A stretch of DNA of 64,000 nucleotides from Ctena decussata (lineage: Eukaryota > Mollusca > Bivalvia > Lucinida > Lucinidae), in the NCBI GenBank assembly GCA_963989385.1, contig OZ022506.1, forward strand, positions 66,723,434-66,787,433, in the 5' to 3' direction. Below the pieces are notes generated by a model that was given only the letters and a program-made list of their open reading frames with translations, did not search any database and was not told the origin of the DNA. This document shows, one piece after another, positions 55,048 through 64,000 of the stretch (the stretch's first letter is position 1; each line of letters opens with the position of its first letter). The translations under genes were made by a program, and so were the position numbers.

Positions 55048-55857
55048 ACAAATATATATTGAACACAAAAAGTCACACAATCCATAGTTAATCCAGTACA
55101 TTAGTTGATTAACCATTAAGCACCAAAACATAGACGACACAATTCACGTAGCAAAATAAAGGGGGAAAAATGCCTTCTCCAAGACATTTCGTATTGAATA
55201 TTGGCAAACAGTGTAGTCCCTAATGAGGCGGTCCATTGTGAGTCGCCTCATCAGGATCTACCTTGTCCCCTAATTCCGCTCTCTGGCGCTTAAAGTGTTA
55301 AACCAGGATGAAATTGTGACAAGATTATTAACAAAAAATGACAAGTATAAATGAAACAGTACCGTTAAATCGAAGACAGTACATTTGTAACACGGCAAAT
55401 GTGTTTTAGTGCTCTTATTTGTTTTAAGTACCAAAACAAAAGTATTTACAGAATCAGTATTTTAGTTGTAATCGCAAAGAAAAGATAAAATGAAGTAAAA
55501 TACATTTTGCGGTGGGAGATATTGATATCAACTTTTCATCCAAGCCGTACATTTAGTCACAAACATATTGAGAGATTGAGAATTTTTTATTTCCAGTGGA
55601 ATGCTATTCCATATGACCGCTCCCGAATATGACAAACTACCCTGGTATTGGCGGCGCAGGTTTGTGGACTGCGACAAATCTATTAGATACCATTAAGTGT
55701 AGCCCGGAGAGGGATGTTCGTTGCCTGCCGAAACCTACCCACTATAACTTTGATCTTTCAAACTTTTGGTGTTTGGCGATATTGCAGAAATTAAATGCAG
55801 AAATGCGTATGTGTTGTTAAAGGTACATTGATATTATATGACACAATAGACACATAT
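55048..55857. other. Intergenic, no gene seen
   Basis: A palindrome-like AATGAGGCGGTCC ... GTCGCCTCATCAGG lies at about 55221-55255. The 63-codon frame at 55629 has no domain. Confidence 0.45.
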
Positions 55858-56748
55858 CAGCTCGGAGAGACCGCAATAGTCACAGAACACGAACACATTT
55901 TTCACACGTGTGTGAAGAAAACGGTTGTAGTCTTCACATTTTGCCAGTGTCACAAATGCGTTTGGATTTAGTAGCGATTTTTAATAGAAACGAATTTTTC
56001 ACACATACGGCAAGGGAAGCTTGAGAATGAATGATATGTTTTCTCTTTCCAACTACAGGGCTTGAGCCCCAAATGCGCTAAGCCTTCAGGTCTTGGGAAG
56101 TTTATAGGAAAGGCAGTCCCCGTTGTCCGTCGTCCTTCGCCTAACGTCGTCTGTCAACACCTTCGAGCCACTATATCTCTTAAGCGTCTGTGTCAATCTC
56201 ACTCGAATTTTATATATAGCTTTCACAAGGCTGGGGAACGATGGCATGTCCTTTAAGACATTTTCTTGAGATTTTGGTTGCATTGTCAACAAATTGCGGG
56301 AAAAATATCTAAAGCAGGGTAAACTAGATATTTGGGGTATTCCTTAAGGCTGGGTTGTAGATCTCTGATCAAATGTTAGTATATGACAGAACAATGCCTT
56401 ATTGTCGACTTTGGCATTTTTCAACTTTTCCTTCATGTTGTCTGATGATGCTATATATTTGAAGTTATGAAACGAAAACGATTTGTGATGGACAGACAGT
56501 CAGACAGCCAGACAACTACGGGAAAACGATATGTCTCCCTTCCCATCTCTACCCAGATATAGGGTTCCCCCATGGAACCATAAACCAACACATGTTGCAT
56601 GCGATTGAAAAATTACGTTTTCATGGTACATATCAAAAACAAATTTCACAGGTATGTGAAAAATGCGTTCGATTTCTGTGAAAAATGCGACCGGATTTGA
56701 CACACCTGTCAAAATGCGTTCTGTTAGTATTGCGGTCCTCCACAGCTC
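55858..56748. mobile_element. ~890-bp element with GACCGCAATA inverted ends
   Basis: Left CAGCTCGGAGAGACCGCAAT then AGTCACAGAACACG; right CGTTCTGTTAGTATTGCGGT then CCTCCACAGCTC. Just inside both ends are TTTTTCACAC/GTGTGAAAAA motifs facing one another. The middle (about 56050-56530) is unrelated and may be a later insert. No transposase. Confidence 0.6.
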
Positions 56749-56810
56749 ACATACTGTCATCAACCTTTAAGGTATAACAGCTTTATACAATGACTTGTGT
56801 ACATATGCTT

Positions 56811-56816
<6 letters not shown>

Positions 56817-56868
<52 letters not shown>
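56817..56868 (+). repeat. (TG)n microsatellite
   Basis: About 26 uninterrupted TG units. Confidence 0.95.
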
Positions 56869-56872
<4 letters not shown>

Positions 56873-56910
56873 AGGGTTGAGGTGGGGGCTATGACTTAGT
56901 AAAATAGAAA

Positions 56911-57148
56911 TTAGCCGCGACACGACAAAACCAACAATGTGGTTGTGTGCCCAGCGCAGACTCAGATCAGCCTGGGCATCCGCCCAGTCTGATCAGAGTC
57001 TTCGCTGTCCGCATGAAGGTAGCTAAGACCCTGAGCTACCCTTTGAGCACTAAACAAATAGTTTGATCAAACTGGGCGGATGCCCAGGCTGATCTGAGTC
57101 TGTGCGGGGCGCACAACCACATTGTTGGTTTTCTCGTGTCGCGGCTCA
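56911..57148. mobile_element. Foldback MITE, TGAGCC family, copy 7
   Basis: TTAGCCGCGACACGACAAAA to TTTTCTCGTGTCGCGGCTCA; first bases TG-to-TT on the left. The inner CAGCCTGGGCATCCGCCCAG hairpin is intact. Confidence 0.85.
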
Positions 57149-57439
57149 AATGTTTTATGTTTTGAATATGATAAGATGAATCTACTGGAAGTAAGGAGTA
57201 CTAAAAGAGCCCATCATGAGTGTTCATATAGAATAGGAAAATCTCACCCGATGAATCGGTATTTTAATCAGGGACGAAGCTTGCCGAGTTTCTGGTTGAA
57301 ATTGCGACCCCGAGGGTGAGCTTTACCTAACATGCATGGACTAAGTCATGGTACAGTACTAATTCCCCCTTTTAGCGAACTTCTAGGCCCAAATTTAATT
57401 AGATTTAAATTTAGTGCAGCGTATTCTATGTATCTCTTT

Positions 57440-59630
57440 TTTATGTTCGTGAAGTTGGCTGCCACTTGCCAGTTGCCATTTGCCTATTCAATCGGCAATT
57501 GGCAAATGGCAGCTAACTTCACATTCTAGATGCCAATTCGCCAATTCTCGCGAACTGGCAACAGACAACTGGCAGCTAGATGCCAATTCGATTCGAGATG
57601 CTTTAACAGCTGAATAGGTAACTGACAAACGGCAGCCAGATGCAAATTCGCCAATTCAAGTGAATTTGCAACTGGCAACAGGCAGCCAGATGCCAATTCG
57701 ACTCGATAGGGTTTTAGAGCATACCAGGTGTAGGAAACTGGCAAACGGCATCAAGATGCCAATTTGCAAACTCTAGTCAATTGGTAACTGGCAACTTGCA
57801 GCAAGATGCCAATTTGCAAATTCTTGTGAATTGGCAACTGGCAGCCACGTGCCAATTCGATTGGAGAGGGTTTAAGACGATTAAAACTACATTAGAAGCC
57901 GACAAACGGCAACCAGATGACAATTCACTAATTCTGAACTGGCAACTGGCAACGGGCAGACAGATGTCAATTCGATTTGAGAGTGTTTGACCGACAAACG
58001 ACATCCAGATGCCAATTCGCAATTCTAGTGAACTGGCAACTGGCAGTCAGATGCCAATTTGATTTGAGACGGTTTCAGTTGATTGAAGCTTTATAGGAAA
58101 CCGGCGGACGGCAACCAGATGCCAATTTACTAATTCTACTTAACTGGCAACTGGCAACCGGTTGCCAGATGCCAATTCGACTTGAGAGTGATTAAATTGA
58201 TAAACGGTAAACAGGAAATCGGTAAAAGGGCAGCCAGATGCCAAATCGAAAATTTCCATGCATTGGCAACTGGCAACTGACGGCCAGATGACAATTCGAG
58301 CTGGGAGTGCTTAAGACAATGAAAGCTACATAGGTAACCGACAAATGATATTCAGATGCCTATTCGCAAATTCTTGTGAACTGGCAACTGACAGTCAGAT
58401 GCAAATTCGATCTGAGACGGTTTCAGACGATTACAACTACATAGGAAACCGGCAAACGGCAAGATGCCAATTCGCCAATTCTATTGAACTGACAATTGGC
58501 AACTGGCTGCGAGATGCCAAATCGATTTGAGAGTGTTTAAGACAATAAAAGCTATATAGGAAACCGGTAAACGGCAGCCAGATGCCAATTCCAAAAATTT
58601 GAATTGTCAACTGGCAACTGGCAGCCAGATGCCAATTCGGTTTGAGAGGGTTTATGCCGATTAAAGCTTAAAAGGAAAGCGGCAAACGGCATCTAGATGC
58701 CAATTCGCAAATTCTTGTGAACTGGCACCCAGATGCCAATTTGATTTCAGAGGCTTTCAGATGATTAAAGCTACAAAGGAAACCGGAAAACGGCAGCCAG
58801 ATACAGATTCAATAACTCTTCTGAACTGGCAACTGGCGATTTATGAGTGTTTAAGACAATTAAAGCCATGTAGTAAACCCGGCAAACGGCAGCCAGATGC
58901 CATTTCGCTAATTCTTGGCAACTTGCAGCACGTGCCAATTGAATTCGAAAGGGTTTCAGACGATTAAAGCAACATAGGAAACCGGCAAACGGAAGCCAGA
59001 AGCCAATTCAAAATGTTTTATGAATAGGCAACTGGCAACTGGCACCCAGATGCCAATTCGATTTGAGAGTGATGTGATTAAGACGAGTTATGCTACATGG
59101 AAAACAGGAAAACGGCAGCCAGATGCAAATTTGAATTTTTCTTTAATTTCCAACAGGTAACAGGCAGTCAGATGCCAATTCGATTTGAGAGGGTTTTGGA
59201 TGATTAAAGCTACAAACGGAACTAGCAATCGGCAGCCAGATGGCAATTCGAATTTTTTTTTTAAATTGTAAACTTGCAGCTGGCAGCCAGATGCCAATTC
59301 GATTTGAGAGTGTGCAAGATAATTTAAGCTAAAAAGGATAATGGGAAACGGCATAAAGATGCCAGTTCGCAAATTCTTGTGAACTGGCAGCTGGCAGTCA
59401 GATGCCAATTCGATATGAGAGGGATTCAGGCGGTTAAACCTACATAGGAAACCGACAAACGACAATCAGATGCCGATTTGCTAATTCTCCTGAACTGGCA
59501 ACTGGCAGTCGGATGCCAATTCGATTCATGAGTGTTTAAGACAATTAAAGCAATGTAGGAAACCAGAAAACGGCAGCCAGATGCGAATTCCAATTTTTTA
59601 TGAATTACCAACCGGCAACTCGAGGCTTTA
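57440..59630 (+). repeat. ~2.2-kb minisatellite with ~115-bp units
   Basis: Some 18-19 units. Each holds two copies of a GGCAgCCAGATGCCAATTCG box: one followed by CAAATTCTTGTGAACTGGCA, the other by ATTTGAGAGgGTTTAAGACG and ATTAAAGCTACATAGGAAAC. For example the ATTTGAGA part recurs near 57975, 58062, 58524, 58638 and 59062. It opens with a hairpin at 57456-57517 (GCCAGTTGCCATTTGCC / GGCAATTGGCAAATGGC). Open frames here (up to 125 codons) are periodic artefacts. No CRISPR features. Confidence 0.88.
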
Positions 59631-60060
59631 GCGCGAAACTAGTCTAACTGCATTTTTCAGAAGTTTTCAGGAGAAGCAAAAAACATAATTTCTTCAATAC
59701 TTTGAAAAATACAGTCACTCTACTGAGCTATTTCTTTTAAAAAACTCAATGTAAACTTTCTAAACAACTGTTATTGCAATATCTGAATAATAAAGAAAAA
59801 CTGTCAGATAGACTACTTTCGCACTGAAATGCAAATGTGATGACAGTAATTTTTAGGGCGAAACTAGTCTATTTGGGAAAAAACTGCTTTTGGCTTATTT
59901 TTCCAACTTTTTCAATGCTGCTTTGAATAAATAATGACTTTATGAAGAATATTTTTCATCTACTGAGCTAAACTACATAAAATAGTCATTTCACCACAGT
60001 AGGTACTGCTGTACAGTACTTTTAACTTAATTATTGGCGTAACAAATGGTTTTCTGCAAT
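59631..60060 (+). mobile_element. Truncated relative of the 24332-25212 TIR element
   Basis: Starts CGAGGCTTTAGCGCGAAACT, matching the outer TIR read inward from 25212 on the minus strand, and continues with TTTTCAGGAGAAGCAAAAAA as there. The motif recurs at about 59631, 59811 (reversed) and 59858. The second end is missing. Confidence 0.65.
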
Positions 60061-61287
60061 AACTTATGGCACTAAAGTATTTTTTCCTTTTTTTCTTGAC
60101 CTAAAATGTAAGTAAGCTATGAGAATTGAAATAGATCATAGATTTGTTATCAAGAACTAGGATAGTTAGCGTAAAACGGTTTGGATGAATATGCTAGGCA
60201 TTTCTACTGCAGTGCAAAGCTAAAACCGAAATTCTCTTTTATAAGAACAAAATGATTTCCATGAGTCCACTGCATGTATTGAATGTAATTTATGCATATA
60301 CCTATATTCAGGAACCCTGAATAAGATTTTCTTTTCTCAAATCCTCAAGACATCCTTTTAATGGTCAACCAATACTGACTGTCTACGTTGAAACGCGTTG
60401 AGCACAGCTCAGTGTACCCGTAAATTGTTGTGCATGGAGCAACAAGGGGAGCATGAAGTTTGTTTACAAGGGGTAGGTCACTTCAGATTCAGATGATAAA
60501 AAGGAGAGGTAGGTAGGTGACATGCTGTTATACTTATCTTGGTTTGATATACCTTGGAGTGTATATACACCTTTAGAAGTTTATCACCCGAATTTATGCT
60601 CAAACTGTATTCTGGAACTGTTGACGTCTTAAATAAGTTTGAAATTTACCATGTATTATCTGAGACGTTTATTCTAACTTTAGGTCAATAAAATCTTGAT
60701 ATAAACATATAATTCAATATGGATATGTTTAAGGCACTACCATGAAATGGCTTATTGCAAGCACCACCCATTTTCAAAGTCACTGTATAATAGCAGATTC
60801 CTTTCTGTGAAGGTTACAGCTTTTCCCAGAGCAGGCACACATGTTATCCCGCAGCGCCCACTGAGGTTTATTCTTAATTTTTCTTTGATTCTGGTCAGTT
60901 CAGCATAAAAATTTTAACTAGGTGAAGATGCTGATGCATCAATGACATGCAAAAATAAAATTGTCAAGAATATTGCCTTAAAAGTGCTGTTTGCAGGTAA
61001 AGTGGTGAGCTTGACTTTGTGGCATCATACTTAAAAAATATTGTAAGTTTTGCTAATTAAACCACTGTTGGCATATGTAAGATAAAAGAAGTGGCTGCTG
61101 ACAACCAGTTGTCACCAGCCTGTGAGGTTGCTGACAACCAGTTACTATAAATCCTATTGTTTTCAAATGATAAAACCCAAGATATTTTAAAAATATTAGT
61201 TTCATGGTTTGATTTTCATCTCAAAATATATAGATACATGTAGCTATATATGTATTTTAAGATATATTGGTTGGTACTGATAAGTGT
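60061..61287. other. Intergenic, no gene seen
   Basis: AT-rich. GCTGACAACCAGTT is repeated ~35 bp apart near 61096 and 61131. Confidence 0.45.
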
Positions 61288-61907
61288 TAGATAAAAGTAA
61301 AAAGTATGCAAAGACCAGGAACTGAAACAATCAAAATCCAAATCCAGCCCTCAAACCATAGTTGGAAACAACTAAGATTACAAATAATCAAGATACAGAG
61401 AACATATGGCCAACCGAGTGAGCAGCTTGTTCCCAAAAGGTGGCCACTCAGCAACCCAAACCGAACCAAAAATAATAAGAACATACATAAGGTAAAACAT
61501 CACAGAAACTCTGACACCAAAAACAGGCAACAGAGAACCACAACAGAACTACCGCCTTGGAACGGTCAGTAATGAATAACTGGGGGGCTTAAATCGATTT
61601 TACAGGCCCAACCTCACCCTCAGTTTCTGAAGTGGTACAAAACATTTAGTTGGTTGTTCGGTTCGCATGATAACCCTCTAACTCGTCAATGAATAATCAC
61701 GGTAAACACATAAATCAAATTTCAACACCATGAAGAAGCAAAGACGAGGACTCAACAGATACAACGGGCCGTCTGACAGGTGGAGTTCCCTGTGCTGCCA
61801 AACAACCCCACTGGAAATCTGAAGCAAAAGAAGGTCACCAGTTGAGCCCCGGTGGACCAAGCAACAGACAAAAAGGCTCCGGTCCCAACCAACTAAGATA
61901 TATAGCT
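61288..61907 (-). mobile_element. Retroelement 3' untranslated region
   Basis: Directly downstream (minus strand) of the reverse-transcriptase remnant ending at 61908 and homologous over most of its length to 36002-36610. The shared 3' portion without coding sequence at 36 kb fits 5' truncation during target-primed reverse transcription. Confidence 0.65.
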
Positions 61908-62345
61908 TTAGGTCGGGGCCATCATAGAGTCTGAGGACCGATCCCCCGGTGTGCAATTAAAGAGTGCAGCAAAGTTATCAACCGTGATTGGGTTAATCAC
62001 TAAGCATGCAGACTGTCGCATAACATTTAAATTATAGCCAATACGTTTGTGACGTATTATTATTTTTCGGAATTGATCAAAAAAATCAGTCCTACCCTTA
62101 ATCTTTTTGAATTTGTATACTAAGTCACCATAAAATTCTGGTTCCGATAGGCCTTGGTGTAAAAGAAATTTTAATCCGACATCAAATTTTGAAACCAATT
62201 CATGGTGTCTGCGATAGAATTTAGAAAAAGCCTTTCTAAGCTTATGATACTGATAGCCCTGTTGAAGAAGTTTAGCAGTTAAACATTTATTACGAGCATT
62301 AAAGTCCTCTACATGACTACACACTCTAGCAAAAAAACTAACATC
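61908..62345 (-). pseudogene. 5'-truncated reverse-transcriptase ORF, C-terminal end
   Basis: Open for ~145 codons up to an in-frame stop at 62346-62348. The peptide contains FARVCSHVEDFNARNKCLTA, HKLRKAFSKFYRRHHELVSK, PEFYGDLVYKFKK and ITVDNFAALFNC. I recognise this as the C-terminal part of a reverse-transcriptase ORF repeated in cnidarian, lancelet and bivalve genomes; in intact copies it follows the RT palm domain. The catalytic region is missing, so this is a dead 5'-truncated copy. Whether the source is a LINE or another non-LTR type is not resolved here. Confidence 0.6.
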
Positions 62346-64000
62346 TTAATTTGCCAGTTAAATTCACCATTTCTGAAAAGTCACTTGTAAACAGCCGACA
62401 TGGTACGCTGTCTTTTTCTATGCTCAACGATTTACAAGTTGCTGCTACTCTGTACGGATTGATGGTGGGACATGAAACTGGTCCATGCGCCTCAATCTTT
62501 ACACACTGTAACAAGTCTTAACTGCTGGCCATAGACATTAAACATGGATATTTTGGCAATGATTTGCAGCTCGAACAGACCTGGGATGACTAAATTTGTG
62601 GTAACCCATAGACCACAGGCCTCCAAAGCCTGGTGGTTAAAAGCTGTGTGACTCTTAATCATTAACAGCTCACTGTCTGGCTTGACTCACATGTGAGAAA
62701 GCCAAAAATTTAATTTCTGATAATGGAAGGTCAGGTGGTTTTACCCAGGTACTACGGTTTTTGCCTACTTTCCCAATATGAGTGAAATATTCTGGAAAGG
62801 GATTTAAAATCCAAATAAAAAAAACATCATCTCATAAACCACTACCATCTAGATGAGAAATGGCTTGGAGCCTGGACCCTTGATCCTCCATAGCACCACA
62901 TTTCATGCAAGTCACACATGATTTTCCTTGTTCTCTGTTAAAACATATATCGTGGGTACTCAATTAAACTGCCTCAGCATAGCAATTTAACATGTAGTTT
63001 CGTTTTGATTATAGGATGCTAATTGCTTTAAGTTCATGCTTTACACCAAAAGTAATTAATTGCTTTCTGTATTTCTCCCAAAGATTACAATAACTAGGAA
63101 GGAATCATAGGATTAAGGAAAACAAATGCACAGACAAGTGTGCTTGACATTACCTGTTTAATGTAGGATCAATTGCAGTATCATCAGAAGAGTGCATTTT
63201 AGGCATAATTATAAAAGAATTGGACACTGCCAATATAAAGTCATTCAACAAAAGCCTAGGTCAGACTGTGTGGCTTCCCTGGCTAATACAGGTAACAGTT
63301 ACCATTCATTTTTTCTCAGCACAGCAGAGTATAATTTCACTTGTGTTCCACATTTCACAAGATTTCATTGGTCTAATAGCCCGTATGTCAAAATTTAGCC
63401 AATAGTATCAACAGTCAATTAATATTTAATCTTCGTTTTTTTGCCCGTTGTACTGCACTCCATGAATACTATCACTCTGTCAGATGTTAATTCATAATGT
63501 TTTTCTTGTTTGTAAATTTACAATGGAAATTTTATCGAAAACAGATGCAGATATTCAAAACGTTCTTTTTTTTTTTTCATTGTAGATCTTCTTTCGATAT
63601 CTACTTTCGGTTTAATACACACAAACATTGCATCATGTTGGTAACTGTTTTGGAATCAGGTCAACATCAAGACTGACTGCAGTCCATTTTGGAATTCAAG
63701 ACAGGACAGCTCAGTCATGACATAGATCATTGTTGCTGCCCTGTGAGAGTCAAAATTATGGTTGCGAGTGCCTTCTGACATAGCTCACTTGAGTCAAATT
63801 CATGAAAGTTATTGTCAACTCTTCACCTATAGACATATTACAAAACATACTTTCATTTAATCTGGGCCAATTATCTTTTTTAAAGATTTTTCTTATTTTA
63901 GATATGCCAAAAATCACCTTCTGTTTTATATAGCTCCATGAAAGATGGTATTTAATGAAGTTAAATAACAATTTAAATCATTATCCTTAAAGCAACATGC
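62346..64000. other. Intergenic, no gene seen
   Basis: No exon recognised; frames of 60-70 codons (63192, 63220, 63756) overlap or lack motifs. Short poly(T) at about 63567-63578. Confidence 0.5.

Noticed and set aside
59088..59465. 125-codon minus-strand frame with FASGCRFPV-type repeats
   Set aside because: Periodic translation of the ~115-bp minisatellite.
57440..59630. CRISPR-like array of short repeats and spacers
   Set aside because: Units are ~115 bp tandem minisatellite repeats without unique spacers, in animal DNA, with no cas genes.

Overview
This window is non-coding, repeat-rich, AT-rich animal DNA. It fits a marine bivalve, probably a heterodont clam. The reasons are the foldback and Helitron-like repeat families, which I recognise from bivalve genomes, an invertebrate-style NF-kappaB inhibitor, and a RING-less TRIM-type gene of the kind that is greatly expanded in bivalves. 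The species call is inference; the sequence alone does not name it. Nothing is bacterial or viral: there are no operons, no CRISPR system and no rRNA or genuine tRNA genes.

Only two convincing host genes are present, both on the minus strand and each with its coding region in one uninterrupted block. At 9989-11164 is an IkappaB/Cactus-like ankyrin protein. Its N-terminal phosphodegron is imperfect (DSGSND), while a perfect DSGxxS match (DSGSDS) sits at the extreme C-terminus. At 32783-34642 is a TRIM-like protein with two B-boxes, a coiled coil and a C-terminal beta-propeller. It has a splice acceptor just before its ATG and a polyadenylation signal just after its stop; its last residues look altered by a homopolymer frameshift. 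The two genes are over 21 kb apart and both families act in innate immune signalling, but nothing shows they are co-regulated. A weak coding-like fragment lies at 44950-45057, and a 5'-truncated reverse-transcriptase C-terminus at 61908-62345.

The rest is a mosaic of mostly non-autonomous transposable elements and tandem arrays. 0-9 kb: a Helitron-like tail, a foldback MITE, a 156-bp tandem repeat and a complete Helitron-like element (7071-8424). 12-24 kb: a 3.3-kb inverted-repeat pair, a Helitron-like candidate (17857-19435), a ~165-bp array, a second Helitron-like copy in the opposite orientation (20757-22296), a 155-bp array interrupted by a foldback element, and a tRNA-derived SINE. 24-31 kb: an 881-bp TIR element abutted on both sides by small palindromes, and further foldback elements. 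31-32 kb: a ~112-bp array interrupted by a 333-bp foldback made of opposed minisatellites. 34-40 kb: a large inverted duplication, a LINE 3' end and a mariner-like TIR element. 43-51 kb: a self-complementary ATGGATATCCAT array, two paired 500-bp MITEs, a foldback interrupted by a SINE with a target-site duplication, and a TIR transposon. 51-64 kb: another SINE, LINE tails, MITEs, a ~2.2-kb, ~115-bp minisatellite and a truncated retroelement.

The 235-bp TGAGCC foldback family appears seven times, and at least a dozen repeat families occur two or more times. The clearest structural result is that the 7-8.4 kb and 20.8-22.3 kb elements share a 3' hairpin followed by CTAG/TTAG and a 5' hairpin, which points to Helitron-type (HINE/helentron-like) elements. 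Their ~145-bp monomers carry inverted TCAAGGTCA half-sites.
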